Shown here: positions 1 through 7,652 of the stretch, piece after piece
How positions within the stretch are numbered: the first letter of the stretch is position 1
How the letters are laid out: each line of letters opens with the position of its first letter
Source: JAVVUQ01 sp036653075
Lineage (GTDB): Bacteria > Bacillota > Clostridia > Christensenellales > CAG-314
Assembly: GCA_036653075.1 (NCBI GenBank)
Contig: JAVVUQ010000019.1
Coordinates: 1-22,386 of the forward strand
Direction of reading: 5' to 3'
DNA length: 22,386 nucleotides
Notes under the pieces: generated by a model
What the model was told of the DNA's origin: nothing
The model's database searches: none
Seen by the model: the letters and a program-made list of their open reading frames with translations, nothing else
Translations under genes and position numbers: made by a program

Positions 1-754
1 GTACGGCTAAAGTATAGGTAAATACTTGCCAAAATCTATCAACTATAATTTTAAGCCCATTTTTAAGACCTTTTATTATTTTTGCTTCGTCTGCCGCCAT
101 ACCTGGTAACCAAAACGAAAAAACAGTCATTCTAAGTGAAAACATTAATAACGCTATCATTATTGTAATTGCAAGTCCGATGTATCCATACGGAAAGAAT
201 ACTAATATATAAAAACCAACACTTGCTAAAATAATTATCCAATCTAACAATCCCGTCATTGTCATATACAGTAATTGCAATAACGCCGATCTTCCGATAC
301 ATTTAAAAACACGCCATAAAAATGATTTTCTACTACCGCTTGTCATAAAATCATTAATATTCATTACTAATGGCAAATCTAACAGTCCATTTAAAAACCT
401 CAATAAAAATATGCAACTAAGTATTATCAAATAAGTCATGGATACTTTGTTAAAAAAATCATTGAATTCAATTCGATTTGTTTCAAACGCTTTCAAAATA
501 TCCTGTCCAAACTGCGCAATGGCGCTCATAAACGCATCGGCGCTATAATTTTTTGCTATAAACTGCAAAGCTAAATTTTTTCCCGATACAAATAATTCAT
601 TGTCAAAAACTGACACTAATTCTGACATTGATATATTCAACACAAAAACCACAAACGCAACAAAAGCGGACAATATTATAATTTGTATAAATAATATCTT
701 AAGTACTAATATCCAATTTGATAATGCTAATACATTAGTTTTTATTATCTTCAT
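1..754 (-). CDS. Multi-pass membrane protein, function unknown (partial, C-terminus outside window)
   Basis: I do not recognise a named family. The frame stays open from the ATG at 754 to the left window edge, giving 251 residues without a stop. The start is supported by GGAGG a few bases upstream. The protein is very hydrophobic, with an N-terminal segment at about residues 12-40 and several more membrane segments, including one near 120-135 and a cluster near 175-225. Near the visible end it reads FWLPGM, then a charged amphipathic stretch, then RFWQVF. The same layout appears in the next gene (LPSLLVDG, then KEFWNVY), so the two look like diverged paralogs. An integral membrane protein expressed with its neighbour is likely. 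Substrate and role cannot be inferred. Confidence 0.75.
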   Translation of the reverse strand, partial: MKIIKTNVLALSNWILVLKILFIQIIILSAFVAFVVFVLNISMSELVSVFDNELFVSGKNLALQFIAKNYSADAFMSAIAQFGQDILKAFETNRIEFNDFFNKVSMTYLIILSCIFLLRFLNGLLDLPLVMNINDFMTSGSRKSFLWRVFKCIGRSALLQLLYMTMTGLLDWIIILASVGFYILVFFPYGYIGLAITIMIALLMFSLRMTVFSFWLPGMAADEAKIIKGLKNGLKIIVDRFWQVFTYTLAV

Positions 755-909
755 ACGTCCCTCCATTTTAAACAGATTGTTCTTAATGTCACGTTTATAC
801 TTTCTTATAAAAATATATAATATTTATATAATTAATTGTTTTTATTGTTGTATTATTTTATTATTCTATCGTTTTTATATTACCTTTAAAGCTTGTCTTA
901 AAAATATAA

Positions 910-1779
910 TTATCGCCAATGATTAAAGGATGTATGAATATCCTCTCTTAATGCGCCCGTTAAATGCATATAATGTTTCATACAAGTAGCGGGTAAATAC
1001 ATCATCCAAAAAGTATAATAAATGAAAGAAAATATATAATTTATAACGATACTTGTAGTAGAAGAAAATCCCAATATAAGGCACAATCCTTTAATGAGTC
1101 CAACCGACACATACGAAATAATTAAAGGCAATATTAAAGTTGAATAAACATTCCAAAATTCTTTTTGAACCAAACTAATAGAATAACTTGCTGCAAATCT
1201 AAAACTATAACCATCTACTAATAATGAAGGCAATGTAAGACTCAATAATGCAAAATATGCGACAAAAAGCAAATATACTACTATTACTAAGATTAACGAA
1301 AGAATAAGAAATAGAACCGTTCCGCCTAAAAAAGTATATAATAACGATACCATTCCGCTTATTATAAATGCGACAACTTCGTACGACGCTATCATAAGCG
1401 CTCCATACGGCAATGTCATCATTATACTGTCGTTAATAAGCGATTTCCATTTAAATGAGTACCCTGCGCCTAAACGCATATGCCTTTCAACCGAACTAAA
1501 TACTAAACCCGCGCCCGATAAACACACTAACATACAAACAAGCCAAAAAATAGAATGTCCCCAACTTTCAAAATTAATTATAGAAAAATATCGGTAAACA
1601 TCTAAAAAAAAGCTATCTATTTTAAAATTTCCTATATTTGTCGCTAAATTTATAAAAAAGTCTGTTACTTGATATTGAGTTCTCGACAAAGCCATACACG
1701 CCGATGGTATTAATACCATTAGCAATAACCGCAAAAAATTCTTCGCTACATATGATATTGAAGATAAAGACTTTTTCAT
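910..1779 (-). CDS. Multi-pass membrane protein, function unknown
   Basis: This 289-residue protein has a basic N-terminus (MKKSLSS) followed by about six predicted membrane segments, at roughly 15-32, 75-95, 122-150, 152-185, 212-235 and 243-265. The ATG at 1779 has AGAGG just upstream. Between segments there is a charged stretch (VERHMRLG, then YSFKWKSL) that lines up with IN-DFMTSG and KSFLWRVF in the gene that follows it, and both proteins share an LP...FW block. It lies 155 bases before that gene in the same direction, so the pair may be co-transcribed. No catalytic motif or transporter signature is visible. A permease subunit of a locus continuing beyond the window is one possibility, but unproven. 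Confidence 0.75.
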   Translation of the reverse strand: MKKSLSSISYVAKNFLRLLLMVLIPSACMALSRTQYQVTDFFINLATNIGNFKIDSFFLDVYRYFSIINFESWGHSIFWLVCMLVCLSGAGLVFSSVERHMRLGAGYSFKWKSLINDSIMMTLPYGALMIASYEVVAFIISGMVSLLYTFLGGTVLFLILSLILVIVVYLLFVAYFALLSLTLPSLLVDGYSFRFAASYSISLVQKEFWNVYSTLILPLIISYVSVGLIKGLCLILGFSSTTSIVINYIFSFIYYTFWMMYLPATCMKHYMHLTGALREDIHTSFNHWR

Positions 1780-2108
1780 TTAACCTCTTATTTAAATTTA
1801 GTTAATTGTGTTTTGTATCATCTCTTATAAAAATCTAATTATAGTTATTTACTATTTTATTAAAAAAATAAAATATTTTTGTAAAATAACTATAATTAAA
1901 ATTCGTATATTATGTTTTTATACTATTATATAATTTTAATTGAGTTAACACTCGTATTAATCTATTTGTATTATGGCGTTTAATCGCATTATAATACTTC
2001 ATAACGATTGAAAATAAATCAATAAAGCCATAGTAAATGGTGATTGAAAGTTAATAATATAGTCCTATTAATATCCAATCATCATTTACTAAGATTAAGT
2101 AATATATT
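1780..2108. other. Intergenic gap with one hairpin
   Basis: This stretch is AT-rich and has no supported gene. Its only clear structure is the inverted repeat at 2032-2090, listed separately. The part from 1800 to 1960 is low-complexity A/T in which I see nothing definite. Confidence 0.6.
2032..2090. terminator. Long hairpin downstream of the ferredoxin gene (possible terminator)
   Basis: Arms of 15 bases at 2032-2046 (AGTAAATGGTGATTG) and 2076-2090 (CAATCATCATTTACT) pair throughout, with a G-U wobble if read on the plus strand and one A-C mismatch if read on the minus strand. The 29-base loop can itself fold through TTAATA/TATTAA. It lies 19 bases after the ferredoxin stop, where a terminator is expected, but no strong T-run follows on the minus strand. 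A non-terminator role therefore remains possible. Confidence 0.4.
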
Positions 2109-2279
2109 TTATGCTTCTTCGATTGCGCTTACTGGGCATTGAGCTGCGCAAGCTCCGCAATCTAAACATTCATCTGGGTTGATAATATATTTATCATCTC
2201 CCTCCGATATACATCCTACTGGGCATTGCGCTGCGCAAGCTCCGCATTTAATACATTCGCTTGTAATTTTGTGTGGCAT
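2109..2279 (-). CDS. 2[4Fe-4S] ferredoxin
   Basis: This is a 56-residue low-potential electron carrier of the clostridial type, acting in the cytoplasm between oxidoreductases such as pyruvate:ferredoxin oxidoreductase and hydrogenase. Both cluster motifs are complete: CIKCGACAAQCP at residues 9-20 and CLDCGACAAQCP at 38-49, giving the eight ligands C9, C12, C15, C19, C38, C41, C44 and C48. C23 is an additional cysteine. The two halves are near-identical repeats, as is usual for the family. AAGGAG stands a few bases before the ATG at 2279. The gene follows ricT on the same strand after a gap of about 180 bases and is probably transcribed separately. Confidence 0.95.
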   Translation of the reverse strand: MPHKITSECIKCGACAAQCPVGCISEGDDKYIINPDECLDCGACAAQCPVSAIEEA

Positions 2280-2338
2280 ATTCAATTCTCCTTTATTATA
2301 TTTTGTTTTATCATAAACACACTTGCAGATAAAATTTT

Positions 2339-2366
2339 ATTAATTATAATTAATTATAATTAATTG
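2339..2366. repeat. Short AT-only tandem repeat upstream of the ferredoxin gene
   Basis: The ten-base unit TAATTATAAT occurs twice in direct succession at 2341-2360 and begins a third, degenerate copy (TAATTGTAAA). It lies about 60-85 bases upstream of the ferredoxin start and could be an UP-like or bending element, or simple low-complexity sequence. Confidence 0.35.
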
Positions 2367-2459
2367 TAAAAATCTTAATTAATTATTAATTATATTTATG
2401 CGATGCAACTATATATCTATGAAAAACAATTATTATCTTAACATATAAAATTTAAATTG

Positions 2460-3329
2460 TCAATCAATTAAATCCTTAACGTCATCGTCAACGTCGTCAT
2501 TTGCGTCGTCAGCGATAGTAATTTTTGCTTTTATTTGGTCAAGCGTATACTCTTTAAATTCAACTCCGCCATCTACTTTGTCAAATCTTGCTTTAACTTT
2601 TTTTCTAAGTAAGTCCACGCTTTCCACGATAGCTTTGCCATCTGGAGTAGCAATCTCGCTATATAATTTAGGCATCATTTTGCTCGTTTCAGAATAATGT
2701 TCATTTTCGTATTTTAAACAGCACATCAAACGTCCGCACAACCCGCTTATCTTTCCCGGATTTAATGATAAACCTTGAATTTTTGCCATTTTTATTGACA
2801 CTCTTTCAAAATCGCCTAAATGAGAACTACAACAGCATGGTCTTCCGCAACTTCCTAACCCACCTATCATTTTTGTTACATCTCTTATTCCTATTTGGCG
2901 AAGTTCTATTCTAATGCGAAATACGCTTGCTAAATCTTTTGCTAAATCTCTAAAATCTATCCGTCCGTCCGCCATAAAGTAAAATATTACTTTAGTATTA
3001 TCGAAAGTAAATTCAACGTCTATTAATTTCATTTGCAAATCGTGTTTGGCAATTTTTTCTCTACAAACTTTCATCGCTTCTTCTTTCTTTTCATTATTCT
3101 TTTTGTATTGATCATCATCTTCGGAAGTTGACAATCTTATAACTTCTTTGAGCTGTCCCACCACTTCGCTTTCGTCAATTTCTCGATTAGCTATGACAAT
3201 TCTGCCATATTCGACGCCTCTAATTGTTTCCACAATAACGCCATCGCTTATTTGAAATTCTATATCTTTAGGCGAAAAATAATAAATCTTCCCTGCGCTT
3301 TTGAACCTAACACCTACTATTGTCGGCAT
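2460..3329 (-). CDS. ricT: RicT / YaaT (PSP1-domain) protein
   Basis: RicT (YaaT) is a subunit of the Fe-S RicA-RicF-RicT complex, which in Bacillus promotes RNase Y processing of mRNAs and affects sporulation, competence and biofilm formation. The 289-residue protein has the PSP1 core with the family cysteine pattern: C161, C165-C167 in GSCGRPCCCSSH, then C198, C203 and C204 in GLCGRLMCC. These positions agree with the cluster-ligand cysteines I recall for B. subtilis YaaT. Residues 70-100 are a charged, probably coiled stretch, and the C-terminus is Asp-rich. The start overlaps the 3' end of holB by 13 bases, implying translational coupling. The order tmk, holB, ricT is typical of Firmicutes. 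Confidence 0.95.
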   Translation of the reverse strand: MPTIVGVRFKSAGKIYYFSPKDIEFQISDGVIVETIRGVEYGRIVIANREIDESEVVGQLKEVIRLSTSEDDDQYKKNNEKKEEAMKVCREKIAKHDLQMKLIDVEFTFDNTKVIFYFMADGRIDFRDLAKDLASVFRIRIELRQIGIRDVTKMIGGLGSCGRPCCCSSHLGDFERVSIKMAKIQGLSLNPGKISGLCGRLMCCLKYENEHYSETSKMMPKLYSEIATPDGKAIVESVDLLRKKVKARFDKVDGGVEFKEYTLDQIKAKITIADDANDDVDDDVKDLID

Positions 3330-4297
3330 TTGTATTTTACCTCCATAATTCTAAGCAATAAATCTTCAGTCAATGCTGTAAAATTTACGTTTAATTCGTA
3401 CTTTTTTTTATACTCGTTTACTATTTCTATTATCTGCGCGCACGCAGTAGCGTTATAGTTCTCTGCAATTACGCTTATATCCTCGCTTCTGTAATACTTT
3501 CTTTCATAATGTAATATGTTTATTTCCATTGCGCTATGAAATACATTTATAAACGCATTAAACATAATCATTGCATTATCTCTCATTGCTGTTAATTTAT
3601 TTATATATTCTATACAATCTTTACTGCTTCGACAATTTTTTATCGTTTCTATTACATAATCAGTAATTATTAAATAATTTTTATCTGTTACATAATTCAT
3701 CGCCGTTGTAATATTTCCATTTGACACAACACTCGCTAATTGCGATAATTTTTCAGATATCTCATTATCTAATAATATTTGCTTTATCATTTCCAATTCA
3801 AAGCTTTGCAATCGTATCAATGAGCATCGACTTTTAACGGTCATCAACAATTTTTCACTATTATCCGTTTGAATAATTATATAATTGTTATTTATTGTTT
3901 CTTCTAAAGCTTTGAGCATTTTATTTTGCCAATCATCTCGAATTGAATTTACCGAATCAAATACAAATACTCGATTTCCTCCCTCTAACGCTTTAAATGA
4001 ATATCTATCAAAAAATATGGCTATATCATCTTTAGAGCTTATCTGCTTGCGTCCCTCCATCGGAAAATACAGTACGTCAACGTGAGTTTTATTTTTAACC
4101 TTATTGCACGTTGGACATTCGCCACATCCGTTTTTTTCGCACATAATAGTCATCGCCATCATCTTAGTAAAACAATTTCGCGCTAACGTGTCTTCGCTTT
4201 CTACAATGTAACTATGAAATGCTCTTTTTTCCACAACTTCATTATAAAAAGTTTTAAACGATTCCATTTGCATTATGGCTTTACTCAATTCTATCAT
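3317..4297 (-). CDS. holB: DNA polymerase III subunit delta'
   Basis: This is the clamp-loader subunit delta', which works with DnaX and delta to load the sliding clamp at the replication fork. The 326-residue protein has an N-terminal AAA+ fold with the zinc-binding cysteines C53, C58, C61 and C64 (CEKNGCGECPTC). A functional Walker A is absent, as expected for delta'. The segment DDWQNKMLKALEE at about residues 120-133 and the SRC motif (VKSRCSLIRL) near 155-165 are characteristic. AAAGGAAAA precedes the ATG at 4297; an internal Met a few residues in is a less likely start. It sits between tmk and ricT, and overlaps ricT. Confidence 0.93.
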   Translation of the reverse strand: MIELSKAIMQMESFKTFYNEVVEKRAFHSYIVESEDTLARNCFTKMMAMTIMCEKNGCGECPTCNKVKNKTHVDVLYFPMEGRKQISSKDDIAIFFDRYSFKALEGGNRVFVFDSVNSIRDDWQNKMLKALEETINNNYIIIQTDNSEKLLMTVKSRCSLIRLQSFELEMIKQILLDNEISEKLSQLASVVSNGNITTAMNYVTDKNYLIITDYVIETIKNCRSSKDCIEYINKLTAMRDNAMIMFNAFINVFHSAMEINILHYERKYYRSEDISVIAENYNATACAQIIEIVNEYKKKYELNVNFTALTEDLLLRIMEVKYKCRQ

Positions 4298-4399
4298 TTT
4301 TATTTTCCTTTCGCTTTCGCTAAACTTTATTATCTAATTTTGTTATTCTACTTGTATGCTTTCCAATATTGAATTTTTATGCCATAATTTTATATGATA

Positions 4400-5023
4400 T
4401 TATTTTATTATTCCCTTATTTCGCAAAACTTTAACAACTACTTCGCTTGTTTGCTCCATAGTGCCTGATGCGTCAACTATTATAAATCGTTTAGGCTCTT
4501 TTTCTATTATCGTTCTGTAACCATCATAAACTTTATTATAAAAACTTATATTTTCAATTTCTAATCGGTCTTTTTTATCAGCTCCGCCCTTTCTTTTAAA
4601 GGCTGTTTCAGGGTCTAAATCTAAAAATACCGTATATTCTGGCGTATAACTGCCCACTGATAACTCATTCAATTTTTCAACAAATTTTTCGCCAAGTCCT
4701 CTTGCAAAACCTTGATACGCATATGTGCTGTCAAAATATCTATCGCAAAAAACCATTTTTCCTCTCTCTAAAGCAGGAATAATTATATCATTAATATGTT
4801 GATTGCGAGCCGCTGCATATAACAACGCCTCACATTCATTCGACATATTATCGTGCTTGCTGTTTAAAACAATTTTTCTTATTTCTTCGGCAATAACACT
4901 ACCTCCAGGCTCTCTTGTAAAAACAGCATCAATACCATTTTTTTCACAGTATTCTTTGAAAAGCTGCACCTGCGTAGTTTTTCCAACACCTTCGCACCCT
5001 TCAAATGTAATTAAACCTTTCAT
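4400..5023 (-). CDS. tmk: Thymidylate kinase (dTMP kinase)
   Basis: Thymidylate kinase phosphorylates dTMP to dTDP with ATP, a required step in dTTP synthesis. I place the start at the ATG at 5023 because GGAGG (5034-5038) lies 10 bases upstream of it and the protein then begins MKGLITFEG, the standard family start. A start at 5050 would add nine residues and lacks this support. The 207 residues show the P-loop GCEGVGKTT (9-17), TREPGG (36-41) for substrate binding, CDRYFDST (93-100) with the DRY/DRX motif, and a basic lid at about 143-155 (KRKGGADKKDR). Length is normal. It is followed by holB after about 100 bases; YaaQ and YaaR, which lie between them in Bacillus, are absent. Confidence 0.96.
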   Translation of the reverse strand: MKGLITFEGCEGVGKTTQVQLFKEYCEKNGIDAVFTREPGGSVIAEEIRKIVLNSKHDNMSNECEALLYAAARNQHINDIIIPALERGKMVFCDRYFDSTYAYQGFARGLGEKFVEKLNELSVGSYTPEYTVFLDLDPETAFKRKGGADKKDRLEIENISFYNKVYDGYRTIIEKEPKRFIIVDASGTMEQTSEVVVKVLRNKGIIK

Positions 5024-5187
5024 ATATACCAAACCTCCGTTTCTTAACATAAAAAATCATTATTGCTTGTTTAATTTGTTTTTAAATTTAATCGTTATCT
5101 ATCTATTCGTATTATAATTTATAATAATTGTTATTACTATCTATTAAATCAATACTTTTAATTGTGTGTTTTAAAAAAATAACTTTG

Positions 5188-6543
5188 TTATTCAAATACC
5201 TCAACGCAACCATTTATAACTCCATAAACATTTTTACAGTTCGAATCCATTAATGTAGTCAACACTTCAATCGCATAACTATTTATTTTCTCGCCTTTAA
5301 GCAATATCGGAATACAAGGAGGAATAACGCCTGCATCAGCGGCGGCAATTTTACCTACTGCATTTTTCAGCAAAACCATCGTAGAATTCACCTCATTTAA
5401 TTGCAATGGAAAATAAATCTGTTCTCTTTCAATTTTTAAAAAGTTGATATTTGATTTTTTAATTTCATTGTTTTTAACCGCTTTATATAGCTTTAAACAA
5501 GCGGTATAAATTTTGTCAAACACATCTTTTTTATCTATATGCGTAATAATAGCGACTAAACGTATGTCATCAAACATTTCAAAGTATAATCCATTATTTT
5601 CCATAAAAGTATTGGCGTCTAATCCACTTATATTTAATCTGCTTAAATCTAATACTAACCGTGTAAAATCGTCATTATGCTCTAATAAAACATCACAACT
5701 AAGTTTTAAATCATATTCTAACTTTTTCCGTAAATTTAATATTCGTTCGTAATCTGCTGCTGCTGACGATGCCATTTCCCTTGCGTAATCTATACTTGCA
5801 AGTAATATAAAGCTTGGACTTGTGGTAGTAAACAACCTTAATTTATCTTTTAAACTTGCCGCTAAATAATCATCATTACACATCACAACAGCTGTTTGTG
5901 TTAATGCAAGCAAAGTCTTATGCGTAGACACAACTGCGGCGTCACAATTACGCATAACATTTTGCGGCAATTTTTCACTTAGCCCAAAATGAGCGCCGTG
6001 AGCGCTATCAACAAATAATTTTATACCTTTACTTTTTAAATAATCATATATTTCTTCAAGCGGAATCGTATATCCATAATAATCAGGATTAGTCAATATT
6101 ACAGCTTGCGTTAACGGCGAATTTTCTATTGTGACTATTACATCTTCTAATTCTAAAGGCAAATACTTACCACGATTAAAACGGTTGTTGATAACCACAG
6201 TTTCTTTTTTTCCTAATTGCAATCCATTAAATATTGAACGATGACAATTTCTACTTACAACATAATTATCATATAACGCTGTAAAAGCTAAATTCCCCGC
6301 AGTACTGCCATTTACGCCAAAAAATGCGTATTTAACACCAAACAACTCAGCATATAACTGCTGCGATTCTTTAATTGCGCCCGTCGGATTGTACAAATTA
6401 TCAGTCACCGATAATTCAGTAACATCAATTTTTGCAACACTTTTAAGCGATTCTATTTCTATATCGCCTTTATGTCCCGGCATATGCAATCGAATGTTAT
6501 TTGATTGAGCATATTTATTAAGCATTTCCACAATTGGCATCAT
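5188..6543 (-). CDS. Orn/Lys/Arg decarboxylase-family PLP enzyme
   Basis: This is a fold-type I PLP enzyme of the short (YaaO/SpeA-like) Orn/Lys/Arg decarboxylase family, which generally decarboxylates a basic amino acid to a polyamine or its precursor; the substrate cannot be read from sequence. With the start at 6543 the protein has 451 residues. It shows the family signature HMPGHK (20-25), GVNGST (76-81), DSAHGAH (179-185), and the PLP-binding lysine K209 in STHKTLLALTQ. A C-terminal domain of about 150 residues follows. I prefer the MMPIVEMLNKY start because family members begin there. The upstream in-frame ATG at 6570 would translate a good promoter sequence. No Shine-Dalgarno sequence is seen for either start. 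It heads the decarboxylase, tmk, holB, ricT order. Confidence 0.88.
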   Translation of the reverse strand: MMPIVEMLNKYAQSNNIRLHMPGHKGDIEIESLKSVAKIDVTELSVTDNLYNPTGAIKESQQLYAELFGVKYAFFGVNGSTAGNLAFTALYDNYVVSRNCHRSIFNGLQLGKKETVVINNRFNRGKYLPLELEDVIVTIENSPLTQAVILTNPDYYGYTIPLEEIYDYLKSKGIKLFVDSAHGAHFGLSEKLPQNVMRNCDAAVVSTHKTLLALTQTAVVMCNDDYLAASLKDKLRLFTTTSPSFILLASIDYAREMASSAAADYERILNLRKKLEYDLKLSCDVLLEHNDDFTRLVLDLSRLNISGLDANTFMENNGLYFEMFDDIRLVAIITHIDKKDVFDKIYTACLKLYKAVKNNEIKKSNINFLKIEREQIYFPLQLNEVNSTMVLLKNAVGKIAAADAGVIPPCIPILLKGEKINSYAIEVLTTLMDSNCKNVYGVINGCVEVFE

Positions 6544-6549
6544 TTTTAT

Positions 6550-6578
6550 ATTATACCACATTTCTTGCATTTAATCAA
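6550..6578 (-). promoter_or_regulatory. SigA-type promoter for the PLP decarboxylase gene
   Basis: TTGATT at 6573-6578 and a perfect TATAAT at 6550-6555 are separated by 17 bases on the minus strand. The predicted transcript would begin around 6543-6544, at the ATG of the decarboxylase, which would make the mRNA leaderless or nearly so. Confidence 0.55.
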
Positions 6579-6659
6579 TTGTATATAATCATTTATTCAA
6601 TTCTATATTTTTTGATTTTATCACTTTCTAAATTAATAATTATACATAACTAATTATAT

Positions 6660-7517
6660 TTATTCAAAATTGATAGCGTTAAGCAATATTCCCAATAGTA
6701 CGCTCAATACATACATTGAGGAAATAAGCAATAAGTTACGTTTCCACTCTTTTGTGTTTTTTAATAATATCGCATAGCCCAGCCCAGCATTTACACATAA
6801 TCCCGCTATACAACTTCCAAAATGTATTCCACCAATAACATATGCTTGCGTAATTACAACAGATGATGCGCAGTTAGGAATCAAACCCACTAAAGCGACT
6901 AATAATGGTTCAACATACTTATTTGCGCTAAGCATTTCTGCCAATTTATCCTCGCCTACATTAAAAATGATTATACCAAAAATTACGTTTACTATAAATA
7001 TAAATATAAAAACTTTTAACGAATGTAAAAATGGCGATAAAAAATAATGTTCAAATACGCTATGCGTATGCTCCTTTCCACACCCACACGTTTCATAATC
7101 AATATCTGTGGTCATCATCGATATTTTCTCTTTTTTTAGCAAAAAATTTGCGGCATATCCTACCGCTACCGCAAAAATCAATTTTATAATAAGTAATGGT
7201 AATATCATTTTCGCTTTTTCTGCCGAAGTAATAAGCACCGCCATAGCTTCATCGCTTGTTGCTAAAAACACAGCCATTATTGTGCCTGTCCTTATTAACT
7301 TTTTGTCATAGAGCTTTGCCGCCATAACAGAAAATCCACATTGCGGCAATAAACCTGTTGCAGCCGCAAATAACGGAGCATATCCGTTCTTTAACAGTTT
7401 ACTTTGCGGATTTACTTCAAATTTATGTTCGACTAACTCTATTATTATATAAACTGCCACCACAAAAGGCAACACTTTTAAACTATCAATTAACGCATCT
7501 AAAATTACATCCCACAT
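6660..7517 (-). CDS. ArsP_2-type putative metal (manganese/arsenic) transporter
   Basis: This 285-residue integral membrane protein resembles the ArsP_2 family, whose members are annotated as putative manganese transporter or arsenic/heavy-metal efflux protein; the substrate is not experimentally fixed here. It consists of two related halves, each with a membrane-embedded G-L-[LI]-P-[QN]-C motif: GLLPQCGFSV at 55-64 and GLIPNCASSV at 211-220. TSDEA at 87-91 is a likely functional element. The loop between the halves (about 128-160) carries CGCGKEHTH, possible metal ligands C144, C146, H150 and H152. A short AGGA stands before the ATG at 7517. Flanking gaps are AT-rich and I see no yybP-ykoY-like riboswitch. 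It appears to be a single-gene unit. Confidence 0.8.
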   Translation of the reverse strand: MWDVILDALIDSLKVLPFVVAVYIIIELVEHKFEVNPQSKLLKNGYAPLFAAATGLLPQCGFSVMAAKLYDKKLIRTGTIMAVFLATSDEAMAVLITSAEKAKMILPLLIIKLIFAVAVGYAANFLLKKEKISMMTTDIDYETCGCGKEHTHSVFEHYFLSPFLHSLKVFIFIFIVNVIFGIIIFNVGEDKLAEMLSANKYVEPLLVALVGLIPNCASSVVITQAYVIGGIHFGSCIAGLCVNAGLGYAILLKNTKEWKRNLLLISSMYVLSVLLGILLNAINFE

Positions 7518-7652
7518 TTTAGTTCCTACTTACATTTTATTTTATATTTATATTTTTTTATTATTCCATATAATAATATTCTATATTTTTTTTATTTTAT
7601 CTCAGTATTTTACTATATATTATAACAATTAAACTTTATTTTCTACAACAAT

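Noticed and set aside
600..926. Plus-strand open frame of 108 residues
   Set aside because: It runs antisense over the start of the first membrane-protein gene and the gap next to it, has no ribosome binding site, and its composition is that of translated AT-rich DNA.
2281..2320. Promoter immediately before the ferredoxin gene (TATAAT close to the ribosome binding site)
   Set aside because: No -35 element lies at the right distance, and the start site would fall inside the Shine-Dalgarno sequence.
7518..7652. Manganese (yybP-ykoY) riboswitch near the metal transporter gene
   Set aside because: The gap upstream of the transporter is low-complexity A/T and contains none of the conserved GC-rich helices of that riboswitch.
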